Below are positions 5,907-13,157 of a stretch of DNA of 13,987 nt, piece after piece. This stretch comes from DATAYF01 sp036272735 (lineage in GTDB: Bacteria > Chloroflexota > Ktedonobacteria > Ktedonobacterales > Ktedonobacteraceae): NCBI GenBank assembly GCA_036272735.1, contig DATAYF010000733.1, forward strand, positions 1 to 13,987. Reading direction: 5' to 3'. Below the pieces are notes generated by a model. It did no database searches. It worked only from the letters and a program-made list of their open reading frames with translations, and was not told the origin of the DNA. Within the stretch, counting starts at the first letter, position 1; every line of letters begins with the position of its first letter. Position numbers and translations under genes: made by a program.

Positions 5907-6158
5907 CTGCACATTCCCTCCGGCAGCAATAGCAAGTGGCTCCAAATAGTGTGTGGTTTGATCGCTTCGCAGTGAGTATATGCTGCCTGGCTTTCTGCTA
6001 ACTCCCACACCTCTTCCGCTCACAACATGGCGTTGGATACGTCATTCCTGAATGGGGCGCTTTATTTAAGAGAGCACGAAAGAAGTAAAAATGACTTTTC
6101 ACTCGTGGGAAGGAGGGATTGCTGTTTCGGGGGAATGTATATGATGCGCAAATTCTCG

Positions 6159-6204
6159 CTATCTTATACCCAATCTTATAACTCTTCAGCTTCGTATAAG
6201 ATAG
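6159..6204. repeat. 11-bp inverted repeat upstream of the desaturase repeats
   Basis: CTATCTTATAC (6159-6169) and GTATAAGATAG (6194-6204) are perfect inverted copies 24 bases apart; an extra ATCTTATA occurs at 6173-6180. Centre-to-centre distance is 35 bp. It could be a two-site operator or a hairpin; the AT-rich make-up makes chance less improbable than its length suggests. Confidence 0.45.
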
Positions 6205-6211
6205 AGATTGT

Positions 6212-6282
6212 AGTGAGACTTTTGTACCAACCGACCACTAAAGTAGAGGCCTCAGTGAGACTTTTGTACCAACCGACCACTA
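6212..6282 (+). repeat. Two 29-bp direct repeats, period 42 bp, before the desaturase
   Basis: Copies at 6212-6240 and 6254-6282 are identical; each begins AGTGAGACTTTTGTACC and ends ACCGACCACTA, with a 13-base unrelated spacer (6241-6253). Inside each copy ACCA-ACCG-ACCA gives a 4-base rhythm. The 42-bp period equals four turns of B-DNA, so proteins on both copies would face the same side. The last bases of copy 2 run into TATAAA (6281-6286), a -10-like hexamer that is absent after copy 1. This is what a tandem activator site overlapping a -35 region looks like. Confidence 0.6.
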
Positions 6283-6286
6283 TAAA
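6281..6286 (+). promoter_or_regulatory. Candidate -10 of the desaturase promoter
   Basis: TATAAA directly follows repeat copy 2. No acceptable -35 lies 16-18 bases upstream (the sequence there is AGACTT-like and within the repeat), which fits an activator-dependent promoter. The leader would be about 85 bases. A second TATAAA at 6311-6316 is an alternative. Confidence 0.35.
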
Positions 6287-6352
6287 AAGAAAATTTTGAA
6301 ACAAGGACGTTATAAAATTGCTCTTACTAATGCTAGAGTAATTTCGCGCTAG

Positions 6353-6369
6353 ATCCTTTTGAAAGGGAT
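6353..6369 (+). promoter_or_regulatory. Small hairpin covering the desaturase ribosome binding site
   Basis: ATCCTTT (6353-6359) pairs with AAGGGAT (6363-6369), one G-T pair, loop 3 bases. The right arm contains the likely Shine-Dalgarno AAGGGA (6363-6368), 9 bases before the ATG. The form is like a 'four-U' RNA thermometer, but the stem is short. Confidence 0.35.
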
Positions 6370-6377
6370 ACACAAGT

Positions 6378-7424
6378 ATGTCTCACGGAAACCCCATACC
6401 GATGTCCCCTGTAGCACATCCCACCAATGACTATGCTGCGTTAAAACGTCAGATCAAAGAAGCAGGGCTTCTAGAGAAGCAGCCACTCCATTATGTAGGG
6501 AAGATGCTATTCCTTTTCGCTATGCTGGCACTGAGCGTGGCCGTTTTGCTTTTCGTGAAGCCTTTTTGGCTCCAACTTCTCAATGCCGTCTTCTTCGCCT
6601 TTGTGACGACGCAAATCGGGCTTATCGGTCATGATGCCGGACATAGACAGGTGTTTCGTACTACCTGGAAAAACGATGTTATGGGCCTCATTACTGGCAA
6701 CTTGCTCGTGGGCATCAGTAATGAGTGGTGGCTGGGTAGGCATAATCAACACCACAGCCATCCTAATCAGCTTGATCTTGATCCCGACATCTACATTCCG
6801 ATTATTGCCTTCTCGCCAGAAGATCTTCTCTCGCGGGGACCAATCCTTCTGCGCTTCATGAAATACCAGGCATACTTCTTCTTTCCCGTGCTCACGCTGG
6901 CTTTGCTTTCGATGCAGATAGACACCGTGCAATTTCTACTTCAGCCAAAGGTCAAAAATGCTGCAATAGAACGAGTTCTGCTGAGCTTGCACTATGTGTG
7001 CTACTTTGCATTGCTGTTTTCGCATCTCTCGATTTGGCAAGCGATCCTCTTCATTCTCGTCCATAAAATTTTTGCTGGCGTGTATATGGGATCAGTCTTC
7101 GCTCCAAATCATAAGGGTATGCCTGTGTTGCCTAAGAACAGCAAGCTAGAATTCTGGCACCGCCAGGTGATGACTGCCCGGAACGTCTATGCTCATCCCG
7201 TGACCGATTTCTGGTGCGGTGGTCTTAACTATCAAATCGAACATCACCTATTCCCGGCTATGCCACGGCACCATTTGAAAAAAGCTCAGGTTATCATCAA
7301 AGCGTTCTGTCTGGAACATTCCATCCCCTACTACGAGACAAACTTCTTGCATTCGTACTGGGAAACCCTCCATTCACTGCACCAGGTGACCGCACCACTA
7401 CGAGCAGCGGGGAAACTCGCCTGA
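6378..7424 (+). CDS. Membrane fatty acid desaturase (acyl-lipid/acyl-CoA, three-His-box type)
   Basis: 348 residues. Inserts a double bond into membrane fatty acyl chains using O2 and electrons from ferredoxin or a cytochrome; it acts in the cytoplasmic membrane. The three His boxes binding the di-iron centre are HDAGH (85-89), HNQHH (122-126) and QIEHH (286-290), with a further NH at 244-245. QIEHH in place of HxxHH is the mark of the 'front-end'/linoleoyl-CoA-like branch (delta-6 type, also mycobacterial DesA3-like), although no cytochrome b5 domain is fused. Hydrophobic segments lie at about 43-60, 64-82, 166-185, 202-217 and 220-240. Start ATG 6378 follows AAGGGA at 9 bases. The upstream repeats suggest specific regulation, as is common for desaturases (cold, membrane fluidity). 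Regioselectivity cannot be told from sequence. Confidence 0.92.
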   Translation: MSHGNPIPMSPVAHPTNDYAALKRQIKEAGLLEKQPLHYVGKMLFLFAMLALSVAVLLFVKPFWLQLLNAVFFAFVTTQIGLIGHDAGHRQVFRTTWKNDVMGLITGNLLVGISNEWWLGRHNQHHSHPNQLDLDPDIYIPIIAFSPEDLLSRGPILLRFMKYQAYFFFPVLTLALLSMQIDTVQFLLQPKVKNAAIERVLLSLHYVCYFALLFSHLSIWQAILFILVHKIFAGVYMGSVFAPNHKGMPVLPKNSKLEFWHRQVMTARNVYAHPVTDFWCGGLNYQIEHHLFPAMPRHHLKKAQVIIKAFCLEHSIPYYETNFLHSYWETLHSLHQVTAPLRAAGKLA

Positions 7425-7454
7425 TAAACCTATAACGTAAATACAGCAAAAGCT

Positions 7455-7577
7455 CGTAGAGACCGATTTATCGTGTCCGCCGAACCCTCCCGACCAGCCA
7501 CCAGCGCAGCCGCACCGGTGCAAGGTGCTGGGCTGGTTGATCGGGGGCACGGCGGACACGATAAATCGGTCTCTACG
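7455..7577. terminator. 28-bp perfect inverted repeat with structured loop between convergent genes
   Basis: Arms 7455-7482 and 7550-7577 are perfectly complementary. The 67 bases between them are themselves partly self-complementary (for example CCAGCC 7494-7499 with GGCTGG 7531-7536, and GCACCGGTGC at 7512-7521), so the full 123 bases can form one long rod. It lies between the desaturase stop and the M32 peptidase stop. Position suggests a bidirectional terminator; only the minus direction has a weak T-rich follow-up (GCTTTTGC). The size also allows a small non-autonomous palindromic element. Confidence 0.55.
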
Positions 7578-7656
7578 TCCATTGCTGCTTCTGTCCGTAT
7601 TGCTAAAATCCGTCTCAGCAAAGCGTAGATGATTCATACCCCTGGATGTGGGTCGT

Positions 7657-9216
7657 TTAAGCTCTGGGCAGGTCGTACACCTTCTCGAATTTCTCCGTGA
7701 GGTAGCGTACGAAGTATTGCGGATCGGGCCGCTCGCCGGTGACGCGCTGGATCAACTCCTCCGGCTGGTAGACCGCACCGTACTGGTGCAGGCGCTCGTG
7801 CAGCCAGTTCAGCACGAAACTACTGTCGCCAGCAGCTAGCCGCGCATCGAAATCGCTGAAATCTTTACGCAGCGTGTGGTAAATTTGGGCCGCATAGAGG
7901 TTGCCTAGCGTGTAGGTTGGGAAGTAGCCAAAGCCAAAGGTCCAGTGCGTATCTTGCAAGACGCCCTCGACCGCTGTGGGTGGCGTGATGTTCAGATACT
8001 CCTCGTATTTCTTGTTCCACAGCCCCGGCAGGCTCTCGATGGAGAGGTTGCCGTTGATTAGCTCTTTCTCCAACTCGAAGCGGATCACGATATGCAGGTT
8101 GTAGGTAACTTCGTCCGCTTCAACACGGATCAGGCTTGGCTCTACTTGATTGAGTGCGCGCGCGTAGCTCTCCACCGTCACAGTACTGAAGTGTTCGGGG
8201 AAGGCCGTTTGCAACAGCTTGTAGTGATTCTGCCAGAACGCTTGCGAACGGCCAATCGCGTTCTCCCATAGCCGCGACTGCGACTCGTGGACGCCCAGCG
8301 AGGCCCCACTTGCCAGCGGCGTGCGCACCAGCGCGCGCGCGATACCCTGCTCGTAGAGACCATGCCCACCTTCGTGCATGGCTGCCATGACCGACATCGG
8401 CAGATAATCTGCGCCATAACGCGCGGTCAGGCGCACATCGTCGGGGGCACCGAACGAGGTGGTGAAGGGATGCTCCGAACGTGCCAATTGACCACGATTG
8501 AAGTCGTAGCCCATCGTCCGTAGAACCTGCTCACACAACTGCTCCTGCTTCTCTGGTGCGAAATTCCCGAACAGGCTAGATCTATCGACGGTGTGCCCGC
8601 TCTGCTGAATGCGGCGCAGCATCGTTGTACTGACCTCTTTGACCGGCGTGAATAATTGCTCGACCTTGCGAGAGGTCAGGTCCGGCTCGTACTCGTCGAG
8701 CAAGGCATCGTAGCGCGTCTCTGTATAGCCATAGCGGTCCGCGACCTCGCGCTGCAATGTGATGGTTTGTTGTAGCCAGGGTGCGAAAATGGCGAAGTCA
8801 TCTTTCGCCCGTGCCTCTAGCCAGGCTTCGAAGCCAGCCGAACGCACGCGCGTCAACTCTTCGACCAGCGTGCGCGGCAACTTGACGGCATGCTGGTAGG
8901 CGCGCAACACTTGTCGCACCAGCCCACGGTCGGCATCACTGAAGCGCGGCTGTTGCACCTCTTGTTCCAACTCGCCCAGCACTTTGCCCAATGCCGGGTC
9001 GGTCTGCCGGTCGTGCAGAATACCCTGTAGCGTAGTGGCCTGGTGCGTACGCACTTCGCCGGCACCACGTGGCATGGCGGTTTGCTGGTCCCAATCGGCC
9101 AGCGCCATCAAGGCCCCCAGGTCCTCGATTGTATGTACCTGCTCAAGCAGAGTACGTATGCGTGCATCGTCAGTGCTAAAAGCGATTGTTTCTGGTGTAT
9201 TTGTGTCAGTCGCCAT
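7657..9216 (-). CDS. M32 family metallocarboxypeptidase (Taq carboxypeptidase 1 type)
   Basis: 519 residues, about the usual 500 of the family. A cytoplasmic zinc (or cobalt) enzyme that removes C-terminal amino acids from peptides, with broad preference and no cut at Pro. Motifs: HPF at 249-251 (substrate end), HEGGH at 281-285 (the HExxH zinc motif with catalytic Glu282), HESQSRLWEN at 310-319 (third ligand Glu311), IRVEADEVTYNLHI at 363-376, and GFGYFPTYTLGN at 428-439; all are typical of M32. There is no signal peptide. ATG 9216 has only a weak ribosome site (GTGAGAA, about 10 bases upstream). It lies downstream of the arabinofuranosidase on the same strand, separated by 108 bases and a 28-base palindrome, so it is probably a separate unit. 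Likely role: peptide turnover. Confidence 0.95.
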   Translation of the reverse strand: MATDTNTPETIAFSTDDARIRTLLEQVHTIEDLGALMALADWDQQTAMPRGAGEVRTHQATTLQGILHDRQTDPALGKVLGELEQEVQQPRFSDADRGLVRQVLRAYQHAVKLPRTLVEELTRVRSAGFEAWLEARAKDDFAIFAPWLQQTITLQREVADRYGYTETRYDALLDEYEPDLTSRKVEQLFTPVKEVSTTMLRRIQQSGHTVDRSSLFGNFAPEKQEQLCEQVLRTMGYDFNRGQLARSEHPFTTSFGAPDDVRLTARYGADYLPMSVMAAMHEGGHGLYEQGIARALVRTPLASGASLGVHESQSRLWENAIGRSQAFWQNHYKLLQTAFPEHFSTVTVESYARALNQVEPSLIRVEADEVTYNLHIVIRFELEKELINGNLSIESLPGLWNKKYEEYLNITPPTAVEGVLQDTHWTFGFGYFPTYTLGNLYAAQIYHTLRKDFSDFDARLAAGDSSFVLNWLHERLHQYGAVYQPEELIQRVTGERPDPQYFVRYLTEKFEKVYDLPRA

Positions 9217-9300
9217 CGCTGATTATTCTCACTTTCTATCTCAAAATACTGCCCACATCATACCACGTTTACCCCCCCCGAAAGGATGAGAAAGATGCTC

Positions 9301-9328
9301 GTAGACATATAAACGTTTATATGTCTAC
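9301..9328. repeat. 28-base perfect palindrome over the stop codon of the arabinofuranosidase gene
   Basis: GTAGACATATAAAC followed directly by its reverse complement GTTTATATGTCTAC, with no loop bases. The minus-strand TAG stop of the GH51 gene (9325-9327) lies inside it. As RNA it would form a stem of 12 pairs with a 4-base loop just at the stop; no U tract follows in either direction. Confidence 0.75.
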
Positions 9329-10812
9329 CTCACGTGCATACGCAGCAGCGTGAACGAGTGCGCGGGGAAGGTGTAGCTGAAGCTCGCGCCGCCCACGTCG
9401 AGCCGTTGCTCCTGCACGCTGACGTTGTTCTCCTCGAATGAATTAATGGCATCGACCGTGCTGGCATTGACCGTATAAACATTGATGCCCTGGATGATGC
9501 TCGCGTCGGCGAATTGCAGGCTGGTGGCGTGCGCCTGCTCCTGGTCGCGATTGATGACGGCTACGGCCAGCGTTTTTGTGGCGGCATCGTAGGCCGCGCT
9601 GGCGTCGAGTAGCTTGAAAGGACCGAGATCCGTGACGTCATGCGTCCACCTGGGCGAGTTCTTCGCGGCTGGAAAATTGTGGGTTTCGCTGGAGACGTGC
9701 ACGTCCAGCGCGTCGCCGTACATATAGTTGGCGTAGAGGCGTAGCGGATGGTAAATGGTCTGCAAGAACATGCCCTGCTCGCTGGTGTAGATGGGTGCGA
9801 TGACGTTGACCATTTGTGCCAGGTTCGCCAGGCGCACGCTGTTGCATTGGCGCAGAAAAATGTTGAGGTAAGTCGCGACCGCCAACGCGTCGGAAAGCGT
9901 GTAGCGCTCTTCCAGACCGTCCCCCTGCTCCTGGCCGGTGCGGAACCAGACGTTCCATTCGTCGTAGGCCACGTAGATAGGTTGCTCAATCTGTTGTTGG
10001 TAGCGAACCTGCTCGATGGTAGCCTGGCAGATGCGCAGGGCACGCTCGGCCTGGTGTGGTGCGAAGACGTTGCGGTAATAATCGTTGTCGCCGGTGTAGA
10101 TGTGGATGCTATGGAAATCGACGAAACGCGCGAGCTGTTCGATGACTACACGATCCCAGTCAGCGACGCCGCTTTCGCCACAACTCACCAGCTTGATGCT
10201 CGGATCGGTCAGCTTCATCACCTTGGCGAACGCAGCGGCCTTTTTCGCGTAGTCCTCGGCATTGAGTGCACCGACTTGCCAGGCACCGTACATTTCGTTG
10301 CCCAGCCCCCAATAGGTGACGTGATACGGCTCAGGATGCCCGTTCTGACGCCGCAGGTTGGCCCAATACGTGTTGCCTGTGCCGTTGCAATACTCTACCC
10401 ACGCTTGCGCCTCGTCCATCGTGCCGCTGCCCGCGTTCACACAAATATATGGTTCGATATGCATCAATTCACAATAGCGCAGAAACTCGTCGGTGCCGAA
10501 GCGGTTCGACTCTTCCGCATGCCAGGCAAGTTCCATGCGGCGCGGGCGCTGTTCCACGGGTCCGATGCCGTCGGTCCAATGATAGCCGCTGACAAAATTG
10601 CCGCCGGGCCAGCGCAAAATGGGTGGCTTGAGTGCGCGCATGGCCTCCATCACGTCTTTTCGATAGCCATGCTCGTCGCTTAACGCGGAACCTTCGTCGT
10701 AAATACCGCCATAAATGCAGCGTCCCAGGTGCTCGATAAAGCCGCTATACACGCGCGAATCTATCGTACCAATCACGCGTTCCAGGTCGACCTTAATCTT
10801 GTTTTCCATCAT
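9325..10812 (-). CDS. abfA: GH51 alpha-L-arabinofuranosidase (intracellular)
   Basis: 495 residues, the usual length of intracellular GH51 enzymes. It releases terminal alpha-L-arabinofuranosyl residues from arabinan or arabinoxylan oligosaccharides by the retaining mechanism. The N-terminal (beta/alpha)8 barrel holds GFIEHLGRCIYGGIYD (24-39), PPILRWPGGNFVSGYHW (63-79), the acid/base motif GLGNEMYG with Glu173, HSIHIYTG (234-241), and the nucleophile motif VAYDEWNVWF with Glu285. A C-terminal beta-sandwich follows from about 380, ending FPAHSFTLLRMHVR. No signal peptide, so it acts on imported oligosaccharides, though no transporter gene is in the window. Start ATG 10812 (ATG 10809 next) follows GGAGAGGA at about 6 bases. 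Minus-strand TATACT (10835-10840) may be its -10. The gene symbol is by family likeness only. Confidence 0.95.
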   Translation of the reverse strand: MMENKIKVDLERVIGTIDSRVYSGFIEHLGRCIYGGIYDEGSALSDEHGYRKDVMEAMRALKPPILRWPGGNFVSGYHWTDGIGPVEQRPRRMELAWHAEESNRFGTDEFLRYCELMHIEPYICVNAGSGTMDEAQAWVEYCNGTGNTYWANLRRQNGHPEPYHVTYWGLGNEMYGAWQVGALNAEDYAKKAAAFAKVMKLTDPSIKLVSCGESGVADWDRVVIEQLARFVDFHSIHIYTGDNDYYRNVFAPHQAERALRICQATIEQVRYQQQIEQPIYVAYDEWNVWFRTGQEQGDGLEERYTLSDALAVATYLNIFLRQCNSVRLANLAQMVNVIAPIYTSEQGMFLQTIYHPLRLYANYMYGDALDVHVSSETHNFPAAKNSPRWTHDVTDLGPFKLLDASAAYDAATKTLAVAVINRDQEQAHATSLQFADASIIQGINVYTVNASTVDAINSFEENNVSVQEQRLDVGGASFSYTFPAHSFTLLRMHVR

Positions 10813-10842
10813 GAAAATTCCTCTCCAGTGTAGTAGTATAAT

Positions 10843-10918
10843 TGCACGTGACCACGGTAAACTGGGGCCTACAGATGTCGCGACACCTGTAGGCCCCAGT
10901 TTACCGTGGTCACGTGCA
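10843..10918. terminator. 32-bp perfect hairpin between pckA and the arabinofuranosidase gene
   Basis: Arms 10843-10874 and 10887-10918 are perfectly complementary; after one mismatch (10875/10886) the loop itself closes with TGTCG/CGACA (10876-10885). It begins 16 bases after the pckA stop and ends about 30 bases before the GH51 start, so it probably separates the two transcripts. No U run follows on the minus strand, so this is not a standard intrinsic terminator. Confidence 0.6.
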
Positions 10919-10933
10919 TCCCTATTCTATTAG

Positions 10934-12517
10934 CTAGCGTGGACCAGCCTGCCTTACCTCGTCAGAGGGCAAGGTAAACTGCTTGAAATTCTCCTTGAAG
11001 CGAGCCGCCAGCTCCTGCGCCTGCTTGTCGTAGGCTGCTTTATCGGCCCACGTGTTGCGCGGCTGCAAGAGTGTATTAGGCACGTCGGGACAAAACGTCG
11101 GTGTTTGCAGACCGAACACCGGATCGGTCGTCATCTCTGCCTTGTCGATCTCGCCGCTGATCGCCGCCTGCACCATCGAACGGGTGTAGTTGATGCCGAT
11201 GCGTTCGCCCACACCGTAGGGGCCACCCGTCCAGCCGGTATTGATGAGGTAACAGCGCACATTGTGCTTCTCGATGCGTTCGCGCAACAGGTTGGCGTAC
11301 TCCCCTGGACGCAACGGCAAGAAAGCCGCGCCAAAGCACGAGCTAAACGTCGCCTGTGGCGTCGTCACCCCCGCCTCTGTGCCCGCCAGCTTGCTCGTGT
11401 AGCCCGACAGGAAGTAGTACATCGCTTGCTCGGTCGTTAGCTTGGAGATCGGTGGCAGGACACCGAACGAATCGGCTGAGAGGAAAATCACCGCCTGCGG
11501 CTGTCCTCCCATGCCTTCGAGCACGACGTTATCGACATAATCGATAGGGTAGGCCACGCGTGTATTCTCGGTCAGCGACGCGTCCTCGTAATCTGGAACG
11601 CGTGTCTTTTCGTCGAGCACGACGTTCTCGTACACCGCGCCGAAGCGGGCGGCGTTCCAAATCTGCGGCTCGTACTTCTGCGATAGGTTGATGCACTTGG
11701 CGTAGCAGCCGCCCTCGAAGTTGAACACGCCGTTATCGCCCCAGCCGTGCTCGTCATCACCGATCAAATGGCGGGTGGGATCGGCTGACAGGCTGGTTTT
11801 GCCTGTGCCGGAAAGGCCAAAGAAAAGCGCCACGTCGCCCGTTGCCCCCATATTCGCCGAGCAGTGCATAGGCAGGACGCCTTGCGCTGGCAAGATAAAG
11901 TTCAACACCGTGAAGATCGACTTTTTCATTTCACCGGCGTATTCTGTTCCGGCGATCAGCACCAGGCGCTCCTCAAAATCGATCACAATCGCAGTTTCGG
12001 AACGGGTGCCGTGAATTTTGGGGTTCATGCGGAAATTGGGCACGCACAGGATCGTGAAACCGGCGCGATCCGAGGTCTGGTCGTTTTCCGTGGCGCGCAA
12101 GAACAACTGGCGGGCAAAAAGATTATGCCAGGCCTTTTCAGTGATTACCTGGATCGGCATGCGATAGCGCGGATCGGCCCCTGCCGCCGCATCGAGAATA
12201 TACACATCGCGCCCCTGCAAGTAATCGGCCACGCTACGCCGCACGTCCTCAAACAGTTCGGGCGATAGTGGGTGGTTGTTCTCGCCCCACCAGATTTTCG
12301 CGCTCGATTCTGCGTTGGAAACGATAAATTTATCTTTCGGAGAGCGACCGGTGTGCACACCAGTAGTCGCTGCGAACGCTCCATTCGCTGCCAATTTGCC
12401 TTCGCCACGCGCCAGTGCGTGTTCTGCCAGGACGGCGGGAGGAAGGTTCCAGTTGATGGTACCCAGATGTATCAGCCCATAATCTTCCAATGCCTTCCGG
12501 CTCATCATCATAGTCAT
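10934..12517 (-). CDS. pckA: Phosphoenolpyruvate carboxykinase (ATP)
   Basis: 527 residues, in the normal range of 520-540. Cytoplasmic enzyme of gluconeogenesis: oxaloacetate + ATP to phosphoenolpyruvate + ADP + CO2. Visible are TGVHTGRSPKDKF (52-64, oxaloacetate-binding Arg58), YAGEMKKSIF (193-202, Lys198/199 region), the PEPCK P-loop GLSGTGKTSLS (234-244), the metal/kinase-2 motif LIGDDEHGW (251-259), SGYTSKLAGTEAG, and INTGWTGGPYGVGERI. The P-loop is of the ATP-dependent, not the GTP-dependent, family. Start ATG 12517 follows AGGAG (12526-12530) at 8 bases; several Met codons follow closely. The leader contains a 12-bp hairpin (12585-12619). The next gene on the strand is separated by a strong hairpin, so the gene is probably transcribed alone. 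Confidence 0.97.
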   Translation of the reverse strand: MTMMMSRKALEDYGLIHLGTINWNLPPAVLAEHALARGEGKLAANGAFAATTGVHTGRSPKDKFIVSNAESSAKIWWGENNHPLSPELFEDVRRSVADYLQGRDVYILDAAAGADPRYRMPIQVITEKAWHNLFARQLFLRATENDQTSDRAGFTILCVPNFRMNPKIHGTRSETAIVIDFEERLVLIAGTEYAGEMKKSIFTVLNFILPAQGVLPMHCSANMGATGDVALFFGLSGTGKTSLSADPTRHLIGDDEHGWGDNGVFNFEGGCYAKCINLSQKYEPQIWNAARFGAVYENVVLDEKTRVPDYEDASLTENTRVAYPIDYVDNVVLEGMGGQPQAVIFLSADSFGVLPPISKLTTEQAMYYFLSGYTSKLAGTEAGVTTPQATFSSCFGAAFLPLRPGEYANLLRERIEKHNVRCYLINTGWTGGPYGVGERIGINYTRSMVQAAISGEIDKAEMTTDPVFGLQTPTFCPDVPNTLLQPRNTWADKAAYDKQAQELAARFKENFKQFTLPSDEVRQAGPR

Positions 12518-13157
12518 TCCATAATCTCCTGTGGGGTCATATGCTCTGCCAGGGTCGCGTCTCGCCCAACACCTTCAGTGGTGCGCAAACATACGCGCTA
12601 CCGATGGCGTATTGTTTGCTTGTTTGATCGGCCGCGCCCGACCCCTAACAACCGTTAGTCTATCAGACTTACGCTATTCATGCAACTTAAAATAAAGGAA
12701 ATCCCATATAGAAACGTATACCATTCGTATTTTAACACATGGCGAACGGACAACCACAAGTAAAGAAGGTTGGTCGATTTGTGCGTCTATATAGGTGATC
12801 GGCAACGCGGCGAATTTATGATGGGCCAGGGTCACGCGATTTGCTCGCATATATAGATGTTCTTCTACTGAGCCCGCGACTCAGTGCACGTATGCATGTG
12901 TATGTATTGATGGTTCCCGGAAACATTGCCGTTCGTCTATGAAATAGATACCAATCCTTCTAAGGAGTCCGCGCCTCATTAGAGCGTGTTTTGCAATGCG
13001 TTGCGAGAGTCCTGGGTGGCAAGAAGAGCAAGAATGGAGAAGTTTTCCTGATCGACTTCTGGTAGACTGTCTGTACTTGCTCTTTGCACGCACTCTCTAG
13101 GCGACAGCGGAAGCGGAGAAGCAGAGCAATTTGGTCACCAAACCAAAGGAGAACACT
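12518..13157. other. 640-base divergent intergenic region
   Basis: No credible gene. An open frame on the minus strand (12960-13700) is mostly antisense to the DUF899 gene and shows no domain. Structural items: the pckA leader hairpin, an inverted pair TCTATATA (12786-12793)/TATATAGA (12850-12857) 56 bases apart, and ACTGAG (12867-12872)/CTCAGT (12880-12885). The left third should contain the pckA promoter and the right third that of the DUF899 gene, but I see no convincing hexamer pairs. A weak minus-strand pair TTGCAT/TAGACT near 12659-12685 is possible. Confidence 0.55.
12585..12619 (-). promoter_or_regulatory. Hairpin in the pckA leader
   Basis: GCAAACATACGC (12585-12596) pairs with GCGTAT and GTTTGC (12607-12612, 12614-12619) with one bulged base at 12613; loop 10 bases. 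It lies 68 bases before the start codon, so it would be in the mRNA leader if the promoter is further upstream, or be an operator if not. No follow-up U run, and it does not resemble a riboswitch known to me. Confidence 0.4.

Larger units (their letters stand above)
5907..6377. other. Divergent regulatory region between sigma factor and desaturase genes
   Basis: 471 bases without a credible gene (a 90-codon open frame at 6027-6299 is low complexity and contains the repeats). Close to the sigma gene, minus-strand TATACT (5975-5980) may be a -10, without a good -35. Near the desaturase lie an 11-bp inverted repeat, a pair of 29-bp direct repeats, a -10-like TATAAA and a small hairpin at the ribosome binding site; each is listed on its own. 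Confidence 0.65.

Noticed and set aside
6212..6282. CRISPR-like pair: 29-bp repeats with a spacer
   Set aside because: Only two copies, spacer of 13 bases is far too short, no third repeat or cas gene. Tandem operator sites fit better.
9270..9277. Run of eight C bases between the M32 and GH51 genes
   Set aside because: Lies in a gap upstream of the weak M32 ribosome site; phase variation is possible in principle, but it touches no coding frame and no clear promoter spacer.
9748..10683. 311-codon + strand open frame over the GH51 gene
   Set aside because: Antisense shadow; the minus strand has the GH51 catalytic motifs in one frame.
12786..12885. Possible small structured RNA from the TCTATATA/TATATAGA pair and the ACTGAG/CTCAGT hairpin
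   Set aside because: Arms are short and AT-rich, the 56-base interval shows no consistent pairing, and no promoter-terminator pair frames it.
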